Shown one piece after another: positions 31,573 to 40,175 of a DNA stretch of 64,000 nucleotides. The notes beneath the pieces were generated by a model that was not told where the DNA came from, did not search any database, and saw only the letters and a program-made list of their open reading frames with translations. Made by a program: the position numbers and the translations under genes. The first letter of the stretch is position 1; each line of letters starts with the position of its first letter. Origin of the DNA: Phytobacter diazotrophicus (GTDB lineage: Bacteria > Pseudomonadota > Gammaproteobacteria > Enterobacterales > Enterobacteriaceae); the NCBI GenBank assembly GCA_004346725.1, contig SMDE01000020.1, positions 1 through 64,000 on the forward strand, in the 5' to 3' direction.

Positions 31573-32367
31573 TTAACGTACGTCTGTTTTTCGTTCGGCA
31601 AAATAGTGCGCAGGGGTGCTGCCCATCGTTTTTTTGAACATGGTGATGAAGGCATTCACCGATTCATACCCCAGGTTTGCCGCCACATTTTGTACCGAGA
31701 CGCCACTTGCCAGCGCCTGGAGCGCAAGGATCAGATGGAGCTGCTGACGCCATCGTCCGAAGGTTAGCCCTGTCTCGCGTAGCATCAAGCGTGCCAGCGA
31801 GCGCTCGCTGAGCGCCAGCCGTTTAGCCCACGCTTTAAAGGTGCTGCGATCCTCCGGGTTACTGACCAGCGCATCTGCCATGGCGCGTATTTTGGGATGG
31901 GCCGAAACGGGTAGACTCAATTTCTGTTGCGGCATGGTGGCTAACTCGTCAAGCGTCACTCTGGTCAGTCTTGCGACATGGCTATCGGGCGGGTAATCGA
32001 TGCCCTCACGCGTTAAGCGGTCCACCAACTCTTTAATCAGGGGTGAAATCGCCAGCGTGCAACATTTTTCCGGAAGCGCAGTGGCGCCGGGTTCAATAAA
32101 CAGATAATTGAGATGGGCGTTCCAGGTCGCTTTAGCGCTGTGAGGAACACCGCCCGGTATCCAGACTGCGCAATTTGGCGGCACTATCCATATGTCATTT
32201 TCGGCGCGACAGATTACCGCGCCATACAGCGCAATGATCAATTGCCCTTTGCGATGTATATGTACCGGCACTTCGGCCTCGTAATCAATAAAATCAAGAT
32301 GCCGCGCCACTGCCGGGCACGAGGTGGCATCAGGGTCAAATAATGTTGTAACGAATTGGGGCTTCAT
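31573..32367 (-). CDS. AraC regulator, NimR-like
   Basis: A 264-aa AraC-family regulator with an N-terminal cupin (about 30-110; IHRKGQLIIALYGA, VPPNCAVWIPGGVPH) and C-terminal HTH pair (about 165-260; LALSERSLARLMLRETG). It looks like E. coli NimR/YeaM. It is divergent from an aaeB-like efflux operon across 77 bp, which it probably controls. A TTGACA at 32393-32398 in the gap may be the -35 of that operon. Confidence 0.83.
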   Translation of the reverse strand: MKPQFVTTLFDPDATSCPAVARHLDFIDYEAEVPVHIHRKGQLIIALYGAVICRAENDIWIVPPNCAVWIPGGVPHSAKATWNAHLNYLFIEPGATALPEKCCTLAISPLIKELVDRLTREGIDYPPDSHVARLTRVTLDELATMPQQKLSLPVSAHPKIRAMADALVSNPEDRSTFKAWAKRLALSERSLARLMLRETGLTFGRWRQQLHLILALQALASGVSVQNVAANLGYESVNAFITMFKKTMGSTPAHYFAERKTDVR

Positions 32368-32444
32368 GTGATTGGCAACATTTAGGTATTTTTTGACAGA
32401 ATAGAGTATTTAATAGCATACGCAAGCCGGTAATAATCCCCGGC

Positions 32445-34496
32445 ATGAACACATTCGCTCTCTTTCACAGTCATTTTTTACGCGCTGCCAGCAAGCTATT
32501 ACGCCGTGTGGCTTCTCCCGCACTGCTGAACGATGCTAACGCGTTGCTCTATTCTGCAAAGACTTTTACCGCCGCGATGCTCGCCTATTTTATTGCGTTG
32601 TCGATAGGTCTTGAGCGCCCGTCGTGGGCCATCATTACCGTATATATTGTCTCGCAAACCTCGGTGAGCGCGTCACTGAGCAGAAGCCTCTATCGCCTGG
32701 CAGGCACAGTCATCGGCGCCGGAGCGACCGTTTTGATTGTGCCCACTTTCGTGAACATGCCGGTGCTTTGCAGCGTGATGCTCACAGGCTGGATAACCTT
32801 CTGTCTCTATTTATCCCTCCTTGTACGCACTTCACGTGCGTATGCTTTTGTATTAGCCGGTTACACCGCGAGCCTGATTGGTTTTCCTGCGGTGTTTGAT
32901 CCCGGCACTATTTTTAATATCGCCATTCTCCGCGTGCAGGAGATCATGATTGGTATTTTCTGCGCCGCGCTTATTCACAGATACGTATTGCCCGCGCGTA
33001 TTTCAGGGGTGTTCAACAACAAATTAGCGCAGACATTACGCTCGGCCCGGCTGAAAATTGCCGACACCTTAGCAGGCAAACCCGATGAGCATTCCGATAG
33101 CCTTCATCTGGCGCTGGCACTGCAGTTTTTGCAGGGTATCAGCCACCATATCCCTTATGACTTTGCCCTTTCTGCGCCGGTCCGCCAGGCACGAAAAGCC
33201 ATCCATGACAGGCTGGCTCGTCTGTTAATTGTGAATTGTGAATTACGCGATCGCTTACCGACGCCAGAGGAAATACCCGTCGAGCTGCGGTTGTTGCTAA
33301 AGGATGTCCAGACCTGGCTGACTCATGAGGTGGAAAGCGAGCAGACGATCAGCGCAGAGGCGCTAAAAAAACGCAGTGAACAGTTAACAGCGTTATACGC
33401 TTCGCAGTCACCGACAATGACAGATGCGATACGGGCCAGTTTTACGCGCCACCTGACAGAGGCCATCGTGCTTTTACAGCAATGCGAACGCCTTTCTGAT
33501 GCGGTCCGCCACGCGAAAAACCCCCCTGCGCTGATGGAGGTCAAGGCTGCAAAAGGCTACGTATTCCACCGGGATCACCTTAGCGCTGCACGCACAGCGC
33601 TGGGGGCTTTCTCGATAATCTTAAGCGGCTGCCTGATTTGGATTTACTCAGCCTGGCCTGATGGCGCCACGGCGGTCTCTGTTCTTGGGGTCTGCTGTAC
33701 GCTGTTTGCCAGTTTCGACACGCCAGCCCCCCACCTTGTGAAATATATTATGGGTTCCGTCTGGGGGGTACTGATAAGCCTGTTCTATAGCTTTGTCCTT
33801 CTTCCGCAAGTGACCGATTTCGCGGTATTGGTTGCGGCGCTTGCCCCCGCCTATTTGCTGGCCGGATCGCTCCAGGCGCGCCCGCCCACCACATTTATGG
33901 CCATGGGGATCACCCTCACCCTGCCAATCCTTTGCGAATTAGGCGCGCATTACAGCGGGGACTTCGCTGTAGCCATCAATACCTCTATTGCCTTGTTTGC
34001 CGCCATCGGCTATGCCGTGGTCAGCATGAGTTTGTTGCAAACGGTGCAGGCAGACGCGGCCATTAACCGTCTGCTGAAACTCTGTCGACGCGATATCCGG
34101 CGCAGCGTGAAAGGTGTTTTTAAACCCGATGAGACGCACTGGACCAATCTGATGATAGACAGAACAGCCCTTTTACTGCCGCGTTTGCAACGCAGTGAGC
34201 ACGCCTCAGAACAGGTGCTTGAGCATATGTTGCACTATCTGCGTATTGGCCTCTCTGTCATGCATTTACGCCACTGTTATTCGCGGGCGGAAAGAAAAAC
34301 AGCCCGGGAGATCAATGACCTGCTTTACCAGCTTATTCACACGAAAGACATACCCGCCGTACGCGAGCGCATTGCGTCAATGATTTGCCTCTCTCTGCCT
34401 GCGCCAGATGAACAATCGCGCCAGGTTGTCGACAGGCTTGTTGACCTGCACTGCGCACTGCGAAGTAGCAAGAAGGAGCAAGAAAATGCTGAATGA
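32445..34496 (+). CDS. FUSC-family efflux protein, AaeB-like
   Basis: A 683-aa inner-membrane protein with two clusters of transmembrane segments (about 35-185 and 380-540) separated by cytoplasmic regions, the layout of FUSC/AaeB aromatic-acid exporters. It pairs with a periplasmic HlyD-type adaptor encoded two genes downstream. Possible substrates are aromatic or hydrophobic acids; this is family-based only. Confidence 0.85.
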   Translation: MNTFALFHSHFLRAASKLLRRVASPALLNDANALLYSAKTFTAAMLAYFIALSIGLERPSWAIITVYIVSQTSVSASLSRSLYRLAGTVIGAGATVLIVPTFVNMPVLCSVMLTGWITFCLYLSLLVRTSRAYAFVLAGYTASLIGFPAVFDPGTIFNIAILRVQEIMIGIFCAALIHRYVLPARISGVFNNKLAQTLRSARLKIADTLAGKPDEHSDSLHLALALQFLQGISHHIPYDFALSAPVRQARKAIHDRLARLLIVNCELRDRLPTPEEIPVELRLLLKDVQTWLTHEVESEQTISAEALKKRSEQLTALYASQSPTMTDAIRASFTRHLTEAIVLLQQCERLSDAVRHAKNPPALMEVKAAKGYVFHRDHLSAARTALGAFSIILSGCLIWIYSAWPDGATAVSVLGVCCTLFASFDTPAPHLVKYIMGSVWGVLISLFYSFVLLPQVTDFAVLVAALAPAYLLAGSLQARPPTTFMAMGITLTLPILCELGAHYSGDFAVAINTSIALFAAIGYAVVSMSLLQTVQADAAINRLLKLCRRDIRRSVKGVFKPDETHWTNLMIDRTALLLPRLQRSEHASEQVLEHMLHYLRIGLSVMHLRHCYSRAERKTAREINDLLYQLIHTKDIPAVRERIASMICLSLPAPDEQSRQVVDRLVDLHCALRSSKKEQENAE

Positions 34497-34701
34497 CATC
34501 AATATTGGGGGGGTATTTCTCCCCGGTCTGCTGGTCATTGCGCTTATTAGCCTGGCCTGCACGCTGTTACTCGTGCCGCTGTTCTCTTTCAGCAGGTTTT
34601 ATTGCCGTTTGCCGTGCCGCCCGCTGATTGGTTTCTCACAGTATATCGTCACTTTTTTCCTGTTCCTGCATGACGCTAACGCGCTGGGGTTATTTGCATG
34701 A
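34486..34701 (+). CDS. DUF1656 small membrane protein, AaeX-like
   Basis: A 71-aa protein with two hydrophobic helices and the DUF1656 start NDINIGGVFLPGLLV. It overlaps the FUSC gene by 11 nt and the adaptor gene by 4 nt. AAGGAG lies eight bases before the ATG. Such proteins always accompany aaeA/aaeB-type pumps; their exact role is unknown. Confidence 0.88.
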   Translation: MLNDINIGGVFLPGLLVIALISLACTLLLVPLFSFSRFYCRLPCRPLIGFSQYIVTFFLFLHDANALGLFA

Positions 34702-35561
34702 AATCGTTTCTCTCTTTATTGACCCGCTATGCGCTGACGCTAAGCGCAGCCGCCGTATCAGCTATTCTGGCCTTCATGATGTGGAAGCATTATGCACAGA
34801 CGCCCTGGACCCGCGATGGCCGGGTTCGTGCGGATGTAGTGCAAATTGCGCCGGATGTCTCAGGGCCGGTTATCAGCGTGGCTGTCAGAGACAATCAGTG
34901 GGTGAATCGTGGCGATGTTCTCTATTCCATCGATCCGCACTGGTTAACGCTGGCGTTGCTCAGCGCGCAGGCTGATGTCGATGCTAAACGTCATGAAATG
35001 CTGATGCGCCAGGATGCCGCCAGACGACGTGTGCAGATAAAAGGCATGATTTCCGGTGAAGATTTGCAGCAAACAAGCAGCGCGGCGAATATCGCAACGG
35101 CCAATTATCATGGTGCGCTGGCTGCGCTGGAACTGGCTGAACTCAATTTATCCCATGCCACCGTGCGAGCGCCGGTTGCCGGTTATGTCACACATCTGCG
35201 GCTTCGCCCCGGCGACTACGCAACTGCCGGGGAAACAAAGGTCGCCATCGTCGACGCGCAAAGTTTCTGGGTGGTGGGTTATTTTGAGGAAACCAAACTG
35301 CGCCACATTCGCGTGGGAAATACCGCGCACATTGCGCTGATGGGGTTCGAGCCCGTCCTGACCGGCCACGTTGAGAGTATCGGGCATGGGATTGGTGATA
35401 ATAATGACGACACGGGCGGTCTGGGCCTGCCGCAGGTTGAGCCGACTTTTAACTGGGTACGTCTTGCCCAGCGCATCCCGGTGCGTATTCACATCGATAA
35501 CTTGCCGCAAGGGGTCGAGTTAGTAGCAGGATTGTCGGCAAGTATCTCCATCGCACCTTAG
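34698..35561 (+). CDS. HlyD-family adaptor, AaeA-like
   Basis: A 287-aa membrane-fusion protein: one N-terminal membrane anchor (about 8-28), then the biotinyl-lipoyl half motif QIAPDVSGPVISVAVRDNQWV, a helical hairpin (about 90-150) and the second lipoyl half ATVRAPVAGYVTHL. It links the FUSC pump to an outer-membrane channel, probably TolC. Its ATGA overlap with the preceding gene shows that it is in the operon. Confidence 0.9.
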   Translation: MKSFLSLLTRYALTLSAAAVSAILAFMMWKHYAQTPWTRDGRVRADVVQIAPDVSGPVISVAVRDNQWVNRGDVLYSIDPHWLTLALLSAQADVDAKRHEMLMRQDAARRRVQIKGMISGEDLQQTSSAANIATANYHGALAALELAELNLSHATVRAPVAGYVTHLRLRPGDYATAGETKVAIVDAQSFWVVGYFEETKLRHIRVGNTAHIALMGFEPVLTGHVESIGHGIGDNNDDTGGLGLPQVEPTFNWVRLAQRIPVRIHIDNLPQGVELVAGLSASISIAP

Positions 35562-35887
35562 GCCACACTGGTTGTGGCAGTTATCCAAATCATTCCCCTT
35601 ACGGCGTGGATAGCACCGCGCCGGTTGTCTCTTGTGGCGGTCGGAATGACGTTTCTCGCGTCCCGTCACAATAACATTCGGTGCGCGTGGAAAATAAGAT
35701 ATATTCCGGAGGAAAAATTCAGCGTCCTTTTACGCTCTTTCTTAAGCGTTTTTAAATTCTGCGCGCGAATTTGTCGGCACACGATGAGTTAAATAGATTT
35801 AAAAATTATTCTCACCCGCAGGTGCCAGGCGTATTTAAAATTGTTATTCTGGTTGTGCTTAATCACCTCTCTCCTTAAGGAGCACCC
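35562..35887. other. Intergenic region, no gene seen
   Basis: There is one open frame of 72 codons (35574-35792) but it has no ribosome-binding site and an unnatural composition. No clear terminator for the efflux operon was found. The right end is AT-rich and probably holds the promoter of the next gene. Confidence 0.45.
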
Positions 35888-36175
35888 ATGCCAGAGTACT
35901 GTTTTTTTAAAAAGGGTAAGCATACCGTTGCTCTGAAAAAATCAGATGAACAACGTGCATTTCAGTTGACTGAGCAGGGTTATGAAAAGCAGTTTGAAGA
36001 GGTCATCGCCGCGAATGAAAAACAGGCGCTTGCCCGTTTTGCTGATATTCGCCGGGAAAAGGAAATCGATCAGCATAACTTCCTGGCAGGCGCTATTGCT
36101 ATGCCGCTGATAGGCGTTATGACGGCGGCGGCAACGTCTCTTTTCAAAAAGAAGAAAGACGCAAGCAAAACATAA
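35888..36175 (+). CDS. Unrecognised 95-aa protein
   Basis: A Lys/Glu-rich N-terminal helical part (about 15-60) is followed by one hydrophobic stretch (NFLAGAIAMPLIGVMTAAAT, about 66-85) and a Lys-rich tail. It looks like a tail-anchored inner-membrane protein. A strong TTAAGGAG site precedes the ATG. I do not recognise the family. Confidence 0.7.
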   Translation: MPEYCFFKKGKHTVALKKSDEQRAFQLTEQGYEKQFEEVIAANEKQALARFADIRREKEIDQHNFLAGAIAMPLIGVMTAAATSLFKKKKDASKT

Positions 36176-36270
36176 CGCCCTTACATGAAGGGGCACCGGA
36201 TTGACGGGCCGCAGCCCTGAACGTTGCAGCCCGCCAGCGGTGATAATCGTCACTGCGACAACATCCCCAT

Positions 36271-36702
36271 TCACGCGTGAGCAGGGTTTATCTGTTTTAT
36301 CGCCAGTTCCACGACATCTTTACTGAAAGAAAAATCACCGCTCAGTAACGCCGCAGCGTCAAACCAGCGCGCTTCAAAGACATCCGACGCGGCAGTCGGT
36401 TCTCCCCCCTGCCAGGCACAAATGACCGGGATCAGCAGATAATGGTAAAGAAGCTCGCCGGCGGCGTTGTAATCGAATGCTTCCAGGGGCACATCCGTCG
36501 ACTGGTAAATAACCCTCAGCCCGGTCTCTTCGTTTACTTCACGCAACACGGCCTGTTCTATGGTTTCGCCTGCCTCGATTTTTCCACCCGGAAAGCCCCA
36601 AAAACCTGCGTCAGGTGGGTTAGAGCGACGTACAAGCAGTACACGAGATTCATGGACGATCACCCCCAGTACGGCGGCAACGGGATGTATGGTGTGTGGC
36701 AT
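36271..36702 (-). CDS. Nudix hydrolase
   Basis: A 143-aa protein with a complete Nudix box (GGKIEAGETIEQAVLREVNE, continuing ETGL), matching G-x5-E-x7-RE-U-x-EE-x-G-U. The layout is MutT/ADP-ribose pyrophosphatase-like. The ATG at 36702 has AGGAA upstream, and the frame's earlier GTG is unlikely. It probably hydrolyses nucleoside diphosphate derivatives in the cytosol. Confidence 0.9.
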   Translation of the reverse strand: MPHTIHPVAAVLGVIVHESRVLLVRRSNPPDAGFWGFPGGKIEAGETIEQAVLREVNEETGLRVIYQSTDVPLEAFDYNAAGELLYHYLLIPVICAWQGGEPTAASDVFEARWFDAAALLSGDFSFSKDVVELAIKQINPAHA

Positions 36703-36760
36703 GATACGCTTTCCTGCGCGCACTGGCCGGGAGCGCCCGGCGCAGCGCCCTTAAATACGA

Positions 36761-37330
36761 TTAATTTTTCACCCACTTACTCGCAGGCGCCTGATAGTTG
36801 CGAAAATACGCCACGACACTTTCGACATCCGTGGAAAACGGCAGCATATCGGCGTAACGGGCATGCATGAATCCCTCGGTAACCATTTTCTCCACCATCG
36901 CCTGTAGCGGATCGTAATAACCGTTGATATTCAGGAATGCGCAGGGTTTGTGGTGAATACCGAGTTGTGCCCAGGTCCACTGCTCGAAAATCTCTTCCAG
37001 CGTACCCGCACCACCAGGCAGTGCGATAAAGCCATCCGATAGCGCCGCCATTTTGGTTTTTCGCTCGTGCATATTTTCCACGACGTGAAGTTCACTCAGC
37101 CCCTGGTGCGCGATCTCCTTTTCAAACAGACCTCGCGGCATAACCCCCACCACGTGGCCGCCGTGCGCCAGGCAGGCATCGGCAACGGCGCCCATCAGAC
37201 CAACCTTACCGCCACCGTAGACAAGAGAAATGTCGGCCGCCGCGAGGGTTTTGCCCACATACCGCGCCGTTTCGATATACAGCGGATTTTCCCCGGAAGA
37301 TGAACCACAAAAGATACCAATCGCTTTCAT
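36761..37330 (-). CDS. LOG-family phosphoribohydrolase
   Basis: A 189-aa Rossmann-fold protein with the LOG motif PGGAGTLEE and the nucleotide loop CGSSSGENP. Members cleave cytokinin riboside 5'-monophosphates or AMP-like nucleotides to the free base. YggG/YvdD-like bacterial versions often have unclear roles. It shares orientation with the Nudix gene 58 bp downstream. GGAG precedes the ATG. Confidence 0.88.
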   Translation of the reverse strand: MKAIGIFCGSSSGENPLYIETARYVGKTLAAADISLVYGGGKVGLMGAVADACLAHGGHVVGVMPRGLFEKEIAHQGLSELHVVENMHERKTKMAALSDGFIALPGGAGTLEEIFEQWTWAQLGIHHKPCAFLNINGYYDPLQAMVEKMVTEGFMHARYADMLPFSTDVESVVAYFRNYQAPASKWVKN

Positions 37331-37516
37331 TACAACACTCCGTTGTTAGTGGAGGCGGTAATTTACCATATCTTTGTGTCAGCTTATTGCGCCTGTGGGC
37401 TGGACAATATCGGTCGGCACATTCAGGGAATTAAATGCGGAACAGTAAATTTAATAAGCTCAGTTTTTGTTCCGTAATTGTTGCGTACACTCACGTTAAC
37501 CATTAAGGAGGTACGT

Positions 37517-37663
37517 ATGAATATCGATAGCTGGCTCAATCAACTGCTTAACGCGTTCACCGAACAACAAAAACCTGCATGGATGCCACAATGCCTCTGG
37601 CTGTCACCGCAGCAGAAGATAGCGATTATCCGTGAGTTGATCTGTCCGGTGAGTAAAAAGTAA
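37517..37663 (+). CDS. Unrecognised 48-aa protein
   Basis: A short ORF starting MNIDSWLNQLLNAF with a near-perfect TAAGGAGGT site six bases upstream, a strong sign of translation. It is mixed helical, Trp/Gln-rich and has no membrane helix. Family unknown. Confidence 0.65.
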   Translation: MNIDSWLNQLLNAFTEQQKPAWMPQCLWLSPQQKIAIIRELICPVSKK

Positions 37664-37698
37664 AAACATCATCTGGCGTCAGAGAGGCCAGATGATGT
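37662..37698 (-). terminator. Minus-strand terminator
   Basis: A perfect 12-bp stem (37666-37677 with 37687-37698) is followed, on the minus strand, by a T run (complement of 37662-37666). It lies 57 bp past the stop of the small minus-strand gene that it terminates, and abuts the stop of the plus-strand small gene. Confidence 0.75.
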
Positions 37699-37754
37699 TG
37701 ATAAACAGTGCGTCCTCCCCACCAATAACCGGGGGCGTCCATGAGTCCGGAAAT

Positions 37755-37931
37755 TCACTCCTCTTCGGCTTCCAGTGCCCGCTTGATATCATTAAGTTTT
37801 GCTGTCTGGCGGCGCATCTCCAGCAGATAGAGCGCTTCATAGGCTTCAATACCCACAAGGTTTTGTTCACCCAGCATATCTAAATCCTCTACCAGTAACG
37901 CGATCTCTTCCGGCGTGATTTTCGGTCTCAT
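37755..37931 (-). CDS. Unrecognised acidic small protein
   Basis: A 58-aa, highly charged, helical protein (PKITPEEIALLVEDLDML... RALEAEEE). GTG, ATG and ATG codons are tandem at 37937, 37934 and 37931. The AAGGAG at 37944-37939 fits the last one best (seven bases). It may be a small regulator or chaperone-like protein; no family is recognised. Confidence 0.68.
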   Translation of the reverse strand: MRPKITPEEIALLVEDLDMLGEQNLVGIEAYEALYLLEMRRQTAKLNDIKRALEAEEE

Positions 37932-38040
37932 CATCACTCTCCTTTGGGTTAAACAAGCCAGCTTTGCGTCAAAAGACTAAAGGTAAGTATAACGGCAGTG
38001 GCTCCTTTTAACGAAGCAGCCGCCTTTTGTCGGCCTGGTG

Positions 38041-38343
38041 CTATTCGTACTTGTTTCGGTGTCGCTGGCAGTAAAGCAGAAGATAATCTTCAAATGAGGG
38101 GGGTAAATTGAACGTTATCGCCTGTTGCACCACGTGAATACCGTAGTGTTCAAAATAATCACTACGCGTTACGCGAAACTGGTCGATGAGGATTAGCGGT
38201 TTAGGATCAGACAGCGTGCTTTTTTGCTCGTCGATGACCTTCACTAAATACGTATCAGCATCTATCGCAATAACATCATAACGAACAAGACGATCGCCGG
38301 ATTCGGCTGACAGGTAGTGCGTTTTTATGGATGAGTAAATCAT
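38041..38343 (-). CDS. Unrecognised 100-aa protein
   Basis: A mixed alpha/beta soluble protein (MIYSSIKTHYLSAESGDRLV N-terminus, C-terminal YLLLYCQRHRNKYE). AAGGAG lies eight bases before the ATG. The sequence has ordinary coding composition but no motif that I know. Confidence 0.65.
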   Translation of the reverse strand: MIYSSIKTHYLSAESGDRLVRYDVIAIDADTYLVKVIDEQKSTLSDPKPLILIDQFRVTRSDYFEHYGIHVVQQAITFNLPPSFEDYLLLYCQRHRNKYE

Positions 38344-38527
38344 TGGCTTACTCCTTTTATACGCGACTTATCAGAATTATATCCGCTTAAATGAGGAGTG
38401 AAATAGTAGCGTTCACATTTCTTAGATTCGTATTTACGTCTTCCTGGTGATAATACATTTCTGCCAAACGTAGACACAGCCCAAATTGACAGGCCCGCTT
38501 ATCCAGGCAGGCCGTGGTCAAATAAAT

Positions 38528-38722
38528 TTACCCTTTCATTGGGGACGCAAGCGGTCCACCAACGATCTCTATTTCAACGTCATGACAGATCTCAAACCCT
38601 TCCGTAAGGCGCCAGACACCGGTCATTATTTTTCCTGTATCCATATTCTCAACTTTATCATGGGTATAGTAAGCCACCTGCACAATACCCTGGTGCTGGA
38701 TCCAGTAATAACCCTCTTTCAT
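38528..38722 (-). CDS. Unrecognised 64-aa protein
   Basis: The start MKEGYYWIQHQGIVQVAYYT and a beta-rich body resemble small phage or island proteins that begin with a Tyr/Trp-rich strand. The ribosome-binding site is weak (AGAG). Function is unknown. Confidence 0.55.
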   Translation of the reverse strand: MKEGYYWIQHQGIVQVAYYTHDKVENMDTGKIMTGVWRLTEGFEICHDVEIEIVGGPLASPMKG

Positions 38723-39188
38723 GGGTACACTCTGCGAGTTACTCGCCGGAATGAGTGCTATGCAAGGTCACTCAAAATACGCGGCAAAAGATAAAGACCC
38801 AACAGGAGAATTGAGTCATTCAGGATGTGGAAACCGTGATGCCGGGTGCCTCCCGGTGTTCCTGACGGTCAGTCAGAAACGCATTCGCTATTCGCGACTT
38901 GCATGGTATGAAGACCAGCCCCACCGCTGAGGGGGATTCATCACGTCAGAACGATTGTTTGTCGGCTTGCCATACCGAACCGTTTAAGTTTAGCCGCAAA
39001 AGGTACGTTTCACCAGCCTGGCCCGCCGCGTATGTGCGCCATAACGAATTAATGCAAAGTAAACACATTCTTAACTACCACATCGAAAATAGATAGCGAA
39101 AAAACTCAACTTCTTTCCCACCAGGCCGTTAATATAAATATGGGATAAAAAGTGAATGCAGATAGCCTGTCTGCGCGAGGAGAGAAAA
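38723..39188. other. Gap with hairpins and a doubtful ORF
   Basis: No convincing gene. A 56-codon frame (38760-38930, MQGHSKYAAKDKDP...) is open but lacks a good ribosome-binding site. It contains two hairpins (about 38838-38852, CCGGG/CCCGG, and about 38920-38938, CCCC/GGGG). These could belong to an RNA gene or a leader, but I cannot identify one. Confidence 0.4.
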
Positions 39189-39473
39189 ATGCCGAAAATT
39201 TCTTTTGATCCTGAGTCCGGTGAACATAAGGTCATTGGTGTGATCACAACCGTCAATGTCACGCATGGCGGTTCCCTCTTCATTACTGAGACCGAAAACG
39301 GCGGCGTAACGACAACCACCGTCGAGTTTAATAACGGGGGATACGTCTCTTCTACACCAAACGAGGAGGGATTATGTGTCGCCAGCAAAGATGTGCTGAT
39401 TACCTATACTGACGATCCGAATAACAAAGGCGGCATCACAATGAATGTGACCATGGATGAAAGCGTCAAATAA
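39189..39473 (+). CDS. Unrecognised beta-rich protein, 94 aa
   Basis: A Thr/Asn/Gly-rich protein with repeating beta-strand pattern (GVITTVNVTHGG, ITETENGGVTTTTVEF). It has no signal peptide. GAGGAGAG lies six bases before the ATG at 39189. The composition recalls small beta-sandwich or fibre-like domains, but no family is recognised. A strong terminator follows. Confidence 0.68.
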   Translation: MPKISFDPESGEHKVIGVITTVNVTHGGSLFITETENGGVTTTTVEFNNGGYVSSTPNEEGLCVASKDVLITYTDDPNNKGGITMNVTMDESVK

Positions 39474-39492
39474 ACGTCTGAGTACGGGTAAT

Positions 39493-39528
39493 AAAAGCGT
39501 CGCTTTCAGGTCCTGCGGCGACGCTTTT
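39493..39528. terminator. Bidirectional terminator
   Basis: An 11-bp stem (39493-39503 with 39518-39528) starts with AAAA and ends in TTTT, so it can work in both directions. It ends the 94-aa gene. Confidence 0.8.
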
Positions 39529-39645
39529 AACGATGATTTATGCATTTCCTCTTTCGCTGCCTGATTAATTAATTTTTTGCCATACATAGAAAATCCTGAT
39601 TCTTATGAATGGACAATTGAATATATCATCATTCCTGTTGAATAT

Positions 39646-39924
39646 TTAACTGACTAAACCATTTTGTCTGGAAAACGCCTTAACTTTCATTTTGAATGTT
39701 TCCAGGTCGTCTTGCTCCGCAAGTAATATGATATTTCCGCGAATATTATTTATTTGCTGTCGGTGTACATCCGTCAGTTTTTGCGCGGCAACAGGCTGGA
39801 GGAGGATAGCGGAGAGCGTTATTAATTTTTCGCCTGACCGTTCAGATATCACCCTGATAGCATCTGGGAAGTACCCAGGCGCACCGGCCATTACGCTGTT
39901 TATAATCAAGAAAAAATAGTCCAT
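39646..39924 (-). CDS. Unrecognised 92-aa protein
   Basis: The N-terminal 20 residues are hydrophobic (MDYFFLIINSVMAGAPGYF) and the rest is helical and soluble (QKLTDVHRQQINNIRGNIIL). GAGGGAG lies upstream of the ATG. It could be membrane-anchored. Family unknown. Confidence 0.6.
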   Translation of the reverse strand: MDYFFLIINSVMAGAPGYFPDAIRVISERSGEKLITLSAILLQPVAAQKLTDVHRQQINNIRGNIILLAEQDDLETFKMKVKAFSRQNGLVS

Positions 39925-40125
39925 CGCGCACTCCCTCTCTTGAACGGGTTTTAGTACGGATTACTTCTATTAAATTACTTTTAATATATAGCCTGGCAAT
40001 AACGTTGCATTGCTATTATCAGCACAGTATGACGCTGATTAACAAGAATTAATTATCGGGAAGAAGATCCAGATTCAGAAAATCACAGTGTACTGCCCGT
40101 TTTGATGTCAGAGACAAACAGCAAC

Positions 40126-40162
40126 CTGGTTCGACGGCACCCGCGAATGGCCGTCGAACCAG
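40126..40162 (-). terminator. Hairpin after the ClcA gene
   Basis: A perfect 13-bp stem (40126-40138 with 40150-40162, 11-nt loop) lies 13 bp past the clcA stop. On the minus strand a T/G-rich stretch follows, so it is probably the clcA terminator although the T run is poor. Confidence 0.6.
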
Positions 40163-40175
40163 TGCGGAGAGCAGG

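Noticed and set aside
35574..35792. 72-codon plus-strand ORF after the HlyD gene
   Set aside because: No ribosome-binding site and mixed, unnatural residues.
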